A stretch of DNA of 64,000 nt from Salvelinus alpinus (taxonomy: Eukaryota > Chordata > Actinopteri > Salmoniformes > Salmonidae): contig NC_092091.1 in the NCBI RefSeq assembly GCF_045679555.1, positions 19,378,572 through 19,442,571 on the forward strand, in the 5' to 3' direction. Shown here piece after piece: positions 12,701 to 24,700 of the stretch. The notes under the pieces are model-generated. The model was not told the DNA's origin and ran no database searches. It saw only the letters and a program-made list of their open reading frames with translations. A program made the translations under genes and the position numbers. Within the stretch, counting starts at the first letter, position 1. Each line of letters begins with the position of its first letter.

Positions 12701-15700
12701 TGCCCAGCTGGTTGAGGGAGTCAAGCACGGCATGCAGGGGCTGGTTGATCCTCCAGGCCGCGTTGCCCAGCTGGTTGAGGGAGTCAAGCACGGCATGCAG
12801 GGGCTGGTTGATCCTCCAGGCCGCGTTGCCCAGCTGGTTGAGGGAGTCAAGCACGGCATGCAGGGGCTGGTTGATCCTCCAGGCCGCGTTGCCCAGCTGG
12901 TTGAGGGAGTCAAGCACGGCATGCAGGGGCTGGTTGATCCTCCAGGCCGCGTTGCCCAGCTGGTTGAGGGAGTCAAGCACGGCATGCAGGTCAGCGTCCT
13001 GGCACTTCTCCAGCAGGATCTCATGCTGGTTGGCGCCAACCACCGTGCGCATCATCTTGGTGGGGGTGAGGAGGTAGGCGCCGAACTTGGCCGAGGTCCA
13101 GAGCACGGGCGGGCACAGCATGGGCATCACGTAGGAGTCAAAGGTCAGCGTGGTCTCCATGGCTTCCTGCTGCATCTGTGTTAGGATGGGGTGCGGCTTG
13201 ATGAAGCCGACCTGCAGCCAATCACAACACGAGAGATCCAATTAAATACATGAAATACAAAAACACAGGTACAGTACCAGTCCAATCAAATGTCTGCTCA
13301 AAAGCAGAGCTGAACATTTTAATTAAGCTTCAGTAAAACAGGCAGCCTTATTTGCTGTGACAACGCCACCACATTAACCATGGCTTCTGGTGGAGAGCGC
13401 ATGCGGCTGATTTATTTCCTGACTAAGTGTAATTGTGATGATGTAAATACTGTGGTTACCAGCTAAGGCAACTGGTTCATAGCAGTTTTAATCACGTGTG
13501 ACAGCCGGAGACTAATTAGCTACTACCTGAAAGGTTTCACCAACCAAACCCACAGAGACACATCATTGTAGAAAACATACTGTATAAACCAACAGTGTAG
13601 TCTAACACACACAGAGAGACAACAGATTCAGTCCTTCAACCAGAGATATAACAAATCCAGTCCATCAACCAAGCAGATATTCCATGAAAAATAAATGAGA
13701 GAAGCATTGTGCAGCCTAACAACTCTGCATGCTGTAAAAATCATTAGGCTGCACCCCTGCTGCCCTACCCTCTACCCCCCTGAGCCAGCACAGCAGAGGG
13801 AGGAGTGGCCAGAGACCAGCTTTGAAACCCACAGCGGATTAGGATGCCGGCAGGCACTTCTTTTACACCAGGAACGAGGCTCAGAGGACAAAATAGAAAG
13901 TGTCTTAATTTCCTTGTCAGTTATCCCAGAGCAGTCAATCAGCCAGCCAATTAAGGGGACAGTAAAAAAAGTGATTATTTCGGAAGCCACACATCTAAAA
14001 TGCGCTGCATGGTCAATCCGACATCTGCATTGGCTGTGCAGCCTATACAGTGACACATCCTGTACAGAAGTCAGGGAATTCATAATTATTACGCTTCGCA
14101 GAGCTGTTGAGTAGAGCTGTTGTGAAGAAAATTGTCAAGGAAGTGAGTTTGTGTTTATACAGGACCTCCCGCCCCCACCTACCGTCAACCAATCAAGTCA
14201 ATGCGGAGCGATACGGAGCCCTCCGCATTATAAACAAATGTGGGAGGCACACAGCGATGTGGTACGGAGCAACTGCATCACACCCTCCATACGGAGCCTC
14301 TGACCACATTTACAGACGAAGCATAAATTGGCTTTTAGTCAACTGCACCGCCGTCCACTCTTGCAGGGAAAGCGGTTTTATTATTCATATGCTTATGAGC
14401 CCGGACCGTGCAGGCAGAGAATAATATGAGGGAGCTGGGCTGTGAGAGGAGAGCTGAAGAGACAGACATAGCAGCTATAACAGACAGCCCTTTCCAAAAC
14501 CAAGGTAGCCTGTTATGTTATGGCACCTTCTCACTGCTGCACTAACTGATTTCGCTCATAAAATATCAATGTGAAGACTAAGTCATGACACCAAAATGAG
14601 ATGTCACGAAAATGACCCGAAGCCTTGGAAATCTGATGAAAAAAATTACTGGCATAAATCACTTCAAAATGTAGTGTACGATTTACCTGTTTGTTACTGC
14701 GGAAAGTGTACATGTGGTAGAGGACAGGGATGAACTTCCTGTCATAGGCAGGGTTGAGGATGTCGCTGTTCACCTTCATGTGCTTGACCATGAGGTCCAC
14801 CAGGTACGTGCCCAGCTCCACCACCACCGTGTGGGGCCATTGGGTATTGTCCCCCAGCAGGGAGCGACCAGAGCTATGCTCCGACTCCAGCTTCCACCAT
14901 CGCTCCCTAGGCAATACGTCAAATTCCTGCACCGCACAGTAAGGAAGTTCTTTAAGTCAAACAGTAGGTCAATGATTTAATACATCTTGTAATTTATCTG
15001 TAAAAACAGATAAAGACCAGATGTGGGTGGAAGAGTGACACATAGAAATAGAATGAATAGAATGGGCTTGGAACCTCTACCGCTGGCAATATGACTGGTA
15101 AACTCATGGGTACACTCGCAATGGCTGCCTGCCTTGTGATGCAACATTTCTATGGTAATGTAGAATGTTCATTCAAATTATGTTAACTGATGTGGCTCAT
15201 GCTATGGAATGTATTTTTTGTAATGTCAGTTGAAACAACAAATCACAGCACATATTGATGGGTACACTTCCTGCTTTGCTCCTATGGGTACTCTCGCAAT
15301 CGCCACCAGTCCACCCATTATGCCATCATTGACTTGAATGGGGACACCTGTTCTATTCATTCTATTTCTGTGGAGTGTCATACCTTAGAGTCTTTGGCTA
15401 GTAGCTCAGCATATTCATTGTAGATATGGTTTCCCAGCTCCTTGGCCAGGATGTGGAGACACTCCCCACTGGATGGCAAGTTAGACAGACTCTGACAAAT
15501 ATCAACATTATTAGGATCATCTGTATTTTATAGCATTACATTTGATATCACGCTACAAAGATGCTAAATAAACCTGACTTTAGAACTCTAGATACATCAG
15601 AGGTGTAAACGAGTCAAGGTCCAACATTCTGCTGGGATGCAGTGGGCTTTACCTGAAGGGTCCAAACACAGAACGCCAAATTAAACGTTAGAACGTTCAT

Positions 15701-18700
15701 ATAATTTGTCAACCAGCTCAGACAATTTGACACCACTCAGAAAAATAAGAATTGAACCAACAGAGACACAGTATATGCATTGAGTGTACAAAACATTAGG
15801 AACACCTCCCTAATATTGAGTTGCACACAAGGTGTCAAAAGCGTTCCACAGGGATGCTGGCCCATATTGACTCCAATGCTTCCCACAGTTGTGATAAGTT
15901 AGCTGGATGTCCTTTGAGTGGTGGACCATTCTTGATACACACGGGAAACTGTTGAGCGTGAAAAAAAACAGCAGCGTTGCAGTTCTTGACACAAACCGGT
16001 GCACCTGGCACCTAATACCACACCCCGTTCAAAGGCACTTAAATCTTTTGTCTTGCCCATTCACCCTCTGAATGTCACACACACACAATCCCTGTCTCAA
16101 GGCTTAAAAATCCTTCTTTAACCTTTCTCTTCACCTTCATCTACACTTATTGAAGTGGATTTAACAAGTGACATCAATAAGGGATCATAGCTTTAACCTG
16201 GTCAGTCTATGTCATGTTTTGTACACTCAGTGTATATGACCCAAGGTCAGAGATAGTTGAGAGGATTAAGTGGGTTATATAATAATAATAATGATGATAA
16301 TAATAGCTTTATACCTGGATCATGATGTCTACATAGTCCTTTTGGTCCTTCAGACAGAGGTAGGGGCTGAGTCTGACGGCCTTCGGGGTGATGCTGGCCA
16401 GGATCATATTGCTCTCCCTCAGGGCCCCAACTAGGGCTTCGTGCCACACCATCCGCTGCTCTGCCAGTAGAGCCCTCTGAAACATACACCACCATCAGCA
16501 CGGTAATACTGCATGGTACTGTGTGGTTCTGGTGGACGAAAACATGATGAACTATGGTCCATAAGCAAGTTCTGCCTTAGATCCACTTTGGATATGAGTT
16601 CAAAGTTGATGTCAAGTTAAACAACACACACCTTATAACTCATTTGGACTCGACTAGCTAGCCAATAACCATCTGTGGTATTCAGCATGTGTTCCGATTC
16701 AGATATTGTGATCGAACAGAACAGGTCTCCAGCCAGGTTGTGAAACTGGGTCAACCCTCCATCTAGGGGACTGTCATATTGCCTGACCATGCCAGGAGGA
16801 GAGCCCAGCTGACACAGAGCAGATAGGCTGACCTGGACTCTAGATGACTCCGCCCCCTCCTCAGGAGAGCCCCATCAAAATACATTATCATTCTGCTGTA
16901 CATTATCATTCCGCTGTAAATGTTGCAGACCACCAGGGACCCTCGTCCTCCTGCTCCCAGTCTGAAACACTGTCTGGAGATGCAGGGAGAGTTTAAACCG
17001 TAAATGCCTGGCCCCAGATCACTGAGATAACAGGAGAGGCCTCAAAGCATTACATTTAAAGTTTTGACTGATGTCTGGAGATAAACTTCTCTCTCTGCTG
17101 ACACTGATGGAACATAAAAAAATAAAATAAAAATCAACGTAATGAAAATATGATTTTGTCATTGGCAATGGATTAAATACAATTCCACCCCTTCAATGTA
17201 AAGCGATTTGAGATCTTATACAACTCCAATAATTGCTCATTTCAGGGCCATTAAAAACAAAACAAAGCATAGTATATTTCAGTGTGTAACTATCCCATAC
17301 AACTATAGTAGTATATTTCAGTTTGGCCAAACTATACGTCTAGGTGGGTGGGGCAGTTTGTTTACCATCTTGGCCATGTGTGGGGTAACAGGCTTCATGG
17401 CCTCCACAGAGTGAATGGTGATGGTGCTGGCCTGCTCCATGCTCAGCTGACGGCTGAACCTCTCCCGCAGTTCCTCCAGGCTGAAGGCCAACTTGGGGTA
17501 CTTAGCATCTGCCCTCTGAAACACACACAGGTCAGAGGGTTCAGAGAGGCCGTACACAGACAGGGTTTTCCAGGGAGAGACTTTTACATCACAGGAGAGA
17601 GACACTGGAAGGGAGCATACATTAGACCTAATGTCTATTATCAGAATCAATATTAGATACATTGAGAATACTCACATAGCTATTTTGGAATGCGTGTGTG
17701 CACATTCGAGCGTGTTTGTCCAGGCTCTCTGTGTGTGTGTGTGTACAGTCCTAGCCAGTGCGTGTGTGTATTCTGAATAATATGAGTGTGTGGTGATGGG
17801 GAGGGTTTGGTCAGGTCAGGGTGCGTCGCTAAGTGTGTGTTGACTGTGCAGTCAGCTGCCAACACACAGAGCATTACGCAGCCTTAATTACTAGACCAGG
17901 GATTATCAACTAGATTCAGCCGAGGGTAGATATTTTCTTTAGCGGATGGTCAAGGGGCAGGAACACAATTACAAATCATTTGTAGACTGCAAATTGACCG
18001 CAAGAAGCCCAAACATATATAATATTTGACTAAACCATAATCTCAAACTTTTCTTACATTTGTATACAATCGCATACACTCAGTGGCCAATTTATTATGT
18101 ACACAACCCTGTTCACAAAAATGGTTCGCTCCTATAGACCGTGAGTCACGTTCCCATGGCTTGCTATAAAAAGGAGGCAGACAGGCCTCCGGTAACTGTT
18201 TGATTGAACGTTAGAATGGGAAAAACAAGTGACCTAAGCGACTTTGAGCGTGGTATGATCGTCCTGGGCTTTTCACACACGACAGTGTCTAGGGTTCACT
18301 GAGAATTGTGAAACCAACTAAAAAAAACATCCAGTCAGCGGCAGTCCTGTAGGCGAAAACAGCTTGTTGATGAGAGAGGTCGAAGGAGAATGGCAAGAAT
18401 TGTGCAAGCTAGCAGGCGGGCCACAAACAGGCAAATAACGGCGCAGTACAACAGGAGTGTGCAGAACGGCATCTCGGAACGCAACACTCGTCGGTCCTTG
18501 TCACGGATGGGCTATTGCAGCAGACAACCACACCGGGTTCCACTCCTATCAGCTAAGTCGGTAAGTCAGTCCTGTGACTCAGTTGGTAGAACATGGCACT
18601 TGCAACGCCAGGGTTGTGAGTTCAATTCCCATGGGGGACCAGTACGAACAAATATCTGAAAATGTATGCACTCACTACTGTAAGTCACTCTGGATAAGAG

Positions 18701-21700
18701 AGTCTGCTAAATGACAAAAATGTTTTTAAAAAACTAAAAGAAGCGGTTCCAGTGGGCACACGATCAACACTGGACAATTGAGTGGAAAAACATTGCCTTG
18801 TCCGACGAATCTCAATTCCTGTTGCATCATGCTGATGGCAGAGACAGGATTTGGCGTAAGCAGTAAGCAAAGTGCATGGACCCATCCTGCCTGGTGTCAA
18901 CGGTACAGGATGGTGAGTGGAATGTTTTCCTGCCACACGTTCGGTCCCTTGATACCAATTGTGGAACACGTCCATGCCCCGAATAATTCAGGTTGTTCTG
19001 GAGGCAAAGGGGGGGTCCGACCCAGTACTAGATGGGTGTACCTAATAAACTGGCCACTGAGTGTATACCTCTCTATTATGTGTGGGAAAACTTTGGAACA
19101 GATTTCCAAAATTCAAAATCACTTGGAGCTGATGTGCTGGTGTATTTACACCCCACAAAAATTGCTCAGAAAACTTGGGGTGCCAAATAAAATCCCCCGC
19201 GGGCCACATTTGGCCAGTTGGGGAACCCTGCACTAAACGCTTAGTCTGCTGCCAACACACAGAACATGACCCAGGCTTAATCACTAGACATTCAGCTCCA
19301 CAAGACTATAAAGTAAACAGATGGCTCATTATGCTCGGCGTAATAAGGTGTAGTCACATCTGTGTGCTCCATCAATTACTGTGGGCTGGTACCTTGACTG
19401 CTTGGCATTTCATTTCCGAGATCAAACTGAAAATCAAATGATATGCGTTTACAAAGGAGTATGAATATTCCTATGTTTACATCTATAATTGGATGGTAAC
19501 ACATTTAAGGTCAGTGTAGTTCTGTCTGTCGGTCTCTGTGTGTGTCTCTGTCTGTGTGTTTGGTGCTTGGAGTAAAGGCACTAAATGGACTAAGGCAGGC
19601 CCACGCCACCATTCCCCCTGTGCCTGCAGTCACCTGACAGAGAGAAATAAAGAGGACACGAGGGCCCAAACTAACGCAAACCAAACCCAGAGCCTCAATT
19701 AACAGCCAGTAGCTATGCAAATTAACATCCATCCCATCACCCTCTCGTGGCCAATTAAAAAATAAATATGCTTATACTGCATCTTTACATGCTGCTGCTT
19801 TAAGCTTAACCCACACCAAAGGTCTGGCTGGCACCCAATTAAAAAGCTCATAGAAAGTGGCGGCACATATATCTCATTATATAAACACACAGCTGGCTAA
19901 GTGGTCCAGTGAGAAGGGTACTGAGAGGGCCTGTGTACTTTTTCATGTTGTAATTTATTATTGAAAGTGGGCGTCCGTGACCTGTGCAAGGACATCTGGG
20001 TATTATCAGTTAACACTTTATAGAAGGGTTGATGTACGGTGTCTCTTTATTAACCCGGGAGACACAGGAAGAGACACTAAATATGTCCGCAAAGGAGAGG
20101 CCGCTTGAACGGCAGCGAAAATAAAACTAAAGTTTCCGCGGGTGATAAGTCACTTGGTCACTGGCTCTAAGGCACTAAAGCATGGCACAATACTAGTCTT
20201 ACTTAAAGAGCAAGCTTTGCTGCTGAGGAACTACAGTATATACACTGATGTATTTGGACGCATATATTTACATTTTAGTCATTTAGCGGACACTCTTATG
20301 TTATAACATTCTGTTTCAGTGCTTCTATGGCAGTTCATGCTGGGCCATGAGAGAGGACTGAATAATAAGTATGTTCATGTGTATTGTTGTTTGCGTGTGT
20401 AGAAGTGTGTCAGACACTTGTTTCTGCCCAGGGGCAGAGATTGTCCAGAGACGGAGCAGAGCCAGCATGGACCGGAATGGGACAACTACCAAGCTTCCCT
20501 CCCTTTCCTTCTCACTCTCTCTTCTAGCTAGGACCCCTGGCAAAGGCAGAACTGTCAGCTAAACCATAGATCAAGTGCAGTAGGGCACCAAGATTAATGA
20601 GTTGGCTCATAATGATAGAAATGTAATATCCCCCTCACAGGAGAACACAGCATCTCCTAACACTAGATCAAACTGCATTTCTGCACATCTAATTTGCAAA
20701 TAGTACTAGTATATATATTATTCTAATGTGCAGTTTCGACTTCCCGTGAGACGGTGTTATGAAAACTTGGCACTGAGTTAAAAAACAACTCCTTCTCTCC
20801 CCATGGTACAAGCACAGCTAAAAATACATCCTGTATGGCAAAAAGTGAATCGTGTGAGAAAGCATAGCAGCACCACTTATCCCTAACAGAAATCCCACTA
20901 TGCCCTCAGACGAACCATCAAACAGGCAAAGCGTCAATACAGGATTAAGATTGACTCCTACACCGGTTCTGACTCTCGTCGGATGTGGCAGGGCTTGAAA
21001 ACTATTACGGACTACAAAGGGAAACCCAGCCGCGAGCTGCCCAGTGACGCAAGCCTACCAGACACGCTAAATGCCTTTTATGCTCACTTCGCGGCAAGCA
21101 ACACTGAAGCACGCATGAGAGCACCAGCTGTTCAGGACAATGGTGTGATAACGCTCTCGGTAGCCAATGTGAGCAAGACTTTAACACAGATCAACATTCA
21201 CAAAGCTGCGGGGCCAGATGGATTACCAGGACGTGTACTCAAAGAATGCACTGACCAACTGGCAAGTGTCTTCACTGACATTTTCATCCTCTCCCTGACC
21301 GAGTCTGTAATACCTACATGTTTCAAGCAGACCACCATAGTCCCTGTGCGCAAGGAAGCGAAGGTAACCTGCCTAAATGATTACCACCCCGTAGTTATCA
21401 CGTCAGTAACCATGAAGTGCTTTGAAAGGCTGGTCATGGCTCACAACAGCATCATCCCGGATACCCTAGACCCACTCCAATTCACATACCGCCCCAACAG
21501 ATCCACAGATGACTCAAATCGCACTTCACACTGCCCTTTCCCACCTGGACAAAAGGAATGCCTATGTGAGAATGCTGTTCACTGACTACAGCTCAGCGTT
21601 CGACACCATAGTGCCCACAAGGCTCAACACTAAGCTAAGGACTCTGGGACTAAACACCTCCCTCTGCAACTGGATCCTGGACTTCCTGATGGGTCGCCCC

Positions 21701-24700
21701 CAGGTGGTAAGGGTAGGCAACAACATCCAGGACCTATATACTAGGCAGTGTCAGAAAAAAGCCCCAAAAATGTGTTAAAGACTCCAGTCACCCAAGTCAT
21801 AGACTGTTCTCTCTGCTACCGCACGCCAAGCGGTAGCGCCGCGCCAAGTCTAGGACCAAAAGGCTCCTTAAGAGCTTCTACCCACTAGCCATAAGACTGC
21901 TGAACAATTAATCAAATGGCCATCCCCCCATTTGTTTTTAACACTTCTGCTACTCGCTGTTTATTATCTATGCATAGTCACTTTACCCCTACCTCCACGT
22001 ACAAATTACCTCAACTAACCTGTAACCCAGAACATTGACTCAGTACCCCCTGTATATAGCCTCGTTATTGCTATTTTATTGTGTTACTTTTTATTATTTT
22101 TTACTTTAGTTGGTAAATATTTGAACACTTTCTCAAACTGCATTGTTGGTTAAGGGCTTGTAAGTAAGTATTTCACAGTAAGGTCTACACATGTTGTATT
22201 CGGCACATGTGACAAATAAAGTTTGATTTGGTTGTAATTGCTCCTGTAAGTCGCTCTGTAAATGTATTTTATTTATTTAACCCTTATTATCAGGTAAGTT
22301 GACTGAGAACACATTCTCATTTACAACAACAACCTGGGGAATAGTTACAGGGGAGAGGAGGGGGATGAATGAGCCAATTGGAAGCTGGGGATGATTAGGT
22401 GGCCATGATGGTAGGAGGACCAGATTGGGATTTTAGCCAGGACACCAGGGTTGGCACCTCTACTCTTATGATAAGTGCCATGGGATCCTTAGTGACCACA
22501 GAGATTCAGGACACCCGTTTAACGTCCCATCCGAAAGACGGCACCTTACGCAGGGTCATGTCCCCAGTCCCTGTCATGGGGCATTGGGATTTTATTTTTT
22601 TAGACCAGAGGAAAGAGTGCTTCCTACTGGCCCTCCAACACCACTTCCAGACGTATCTGATCTCCCATCCAGGGACCAACTCTGCTTAGCTTCAGAGGCA
22701 AGCGAGCAGTGGGATGCAGGGTGGTATGCTGCTGGATACTGCACCATGATTACATAGAGATTGTTATAGGACAAACACATGACACAGTCCAACCACTGCT
22801 TCCAGAGAACCCTCCAGGCCTGGGGTGAATTTATTACGCTGATTGTTGCGAAACGTTTAGTCTGTTGCAAAACCGTTTACTCCAAACGGAAACGTTTTGC
22901 AACAAAAACGAGTTTATATTGCTCAAATTCAGGTAGGTCCCTCCACGTTTCGTTCAATTTGCTCTGTTTGGTTCATAAACAGTTTCTGTTGCAAGACGTA
23001 TACACCCCTAGACTGAGAAAAAGCACGTTATGTGTCAGACAGCATGGCTGCATGACAGCGAGAGGGACAGAGAGACACATTTCTGTCTCCAACAATGGAA
23101 AGAGTGTTCTATTCTATTTCTTTCTAGTCCAGTCACTATAGATTCAATAATGATTATATTTTACTCGATTCATAATAAATAATAATTTATTTGATGTATA
23201 TAGCACTTTTCACAATAGATCTCTCAAAACGCTTCATAAGCAAAACACTAACATAAAGGACAGGTCTGATCAAGTAATAAAAGCCAAGTCTCTGAATTCT
23301 GCATCCTCTGCAGATGGGTTGACTTGTCTACTCGACTCATATGTTGACATGTGTCCTACCTCTGTGTAGAAGTCTTTGACCAGCGGTGAGGAGCAAGTGT
23401 GCAGGACAGTGTTGATGCTGGGTTGAAAGTCTGGTTCCACGGTGTGGATGGCCCTCAGCACCATGTCCCTCTCATCCTGCCTGAACACACAGCATCTGAA
23501 CAGCTCTTCCACACACAGGCCATCTTCTTTCATCTGACGCAGGACCCTGAGGACAGACAGGGGGAAAAATGTCAGAGACAAGATAGCAAACCTCAGTCAG
23601 TACTCCCTACAAAGTTGCATTTAGCATATTTCTTTCAAATAGCCATTACTTACAGATGAGTGCCTTGGGGACGGATAAAGGCAATGGATGGATTACAAGT
23701 GTTGATAATCTTCTGGTAATATTATCTTATTTGCTTGAAGTAAAAAGTTAGGCATGTACTTTCATCAGCATAAAAAACATAGAAGTCAACTTTTTGACCT
23801 TGGTCTTCAGAAGGTGAACGAGGCCTAATGTCGGATCTAGTTTACTGTGGCCCCATGGTGACTTAATTATATTTAAAGCACCTCGGCTCCGATATCATAT
23901 GCATGGCTTTATTATGCTGATTGACAATGCCAGCATAACAAACATAATTTTTGCCCCAGAAGCATTGGAAATATCAGGCAGTCCACAGACCGGTCACAGA
24001 GCACGTTGTGTCATTTTAATTCAAATGATGGTCATCCTGAGACTCCATACCTGCCATGACTGGACTGTTGAATTCAGGAGATAGCGATGTGCACACAGCC
24101 AGTGGAATACAAAATGTAGTGTATGGAGCAACAACTGAAGCTGAAGAGGGATTGAGGAACCTAAGGCCTGGCTAATTCAAAGCGGCCCGTTGGATAACCG
24201 ATGGAGCCTTTGGGAACTAAGCAAGAGACAAAGCTGAAGTGTACTACGAAGCTAAGTCAACCTGAATGTCTGAGAAAGGGCATGTTGTGTGTCAGACAGC
24301 ATGGCCGCATGGCATGCTGGAAATAGTGTTCTGTTCTATTTCATTCTAGTCCAGTCTAGTTACTATAGATTCAAGAATTCATCTATTTTACTCTACTCAT
24401 GGGATTAAACAATTTTTTTTTTTAAAAAGCTTTATTTAAGTAGGCAAGTCAGTTAAGAACAAATTCTTATTTACAATGACGGCCTACCCCGGCAAATCCC
24501 GGACGACGCTGGGCCAATTGTGCGCCGCCCTATGGGACTCCCAATCACGGCCGGATGTGATGCAGCCTGGATTCGAACCAGGTACTGCAGTGACACCTCT
24601 AGCACTGAGATGCAGTGTCTTAGACCATGATGAGGTGAGTCGTCTACCCTACTCTACTCTGGGGTTGAGGTCAATTGCTCCTATATGTGACTGTTTCAGA

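Noticed and set aside
9711..12986. Resemblance to a CRISPR array (regular repeats)
   Set aside because: There are no unique spacers, the repeats are directly adjacent, and the host is a vertebrate.
9625..13184. Two plus-strand frames of more than 1,100 codons and a second minus-strand frame across the array
   Set aside because: They exist only because a 63-bp stop-free unit is repeated in register. Only the minus frame reading [12 protein letters not shown] continues conserved polrmt sequence on both sides.
22640..22738. A 5S rRNA gene on the minus strand
   Set aside because: Only part of the 5S sequence is present, it is diverged, and it is fused to a SINE body.
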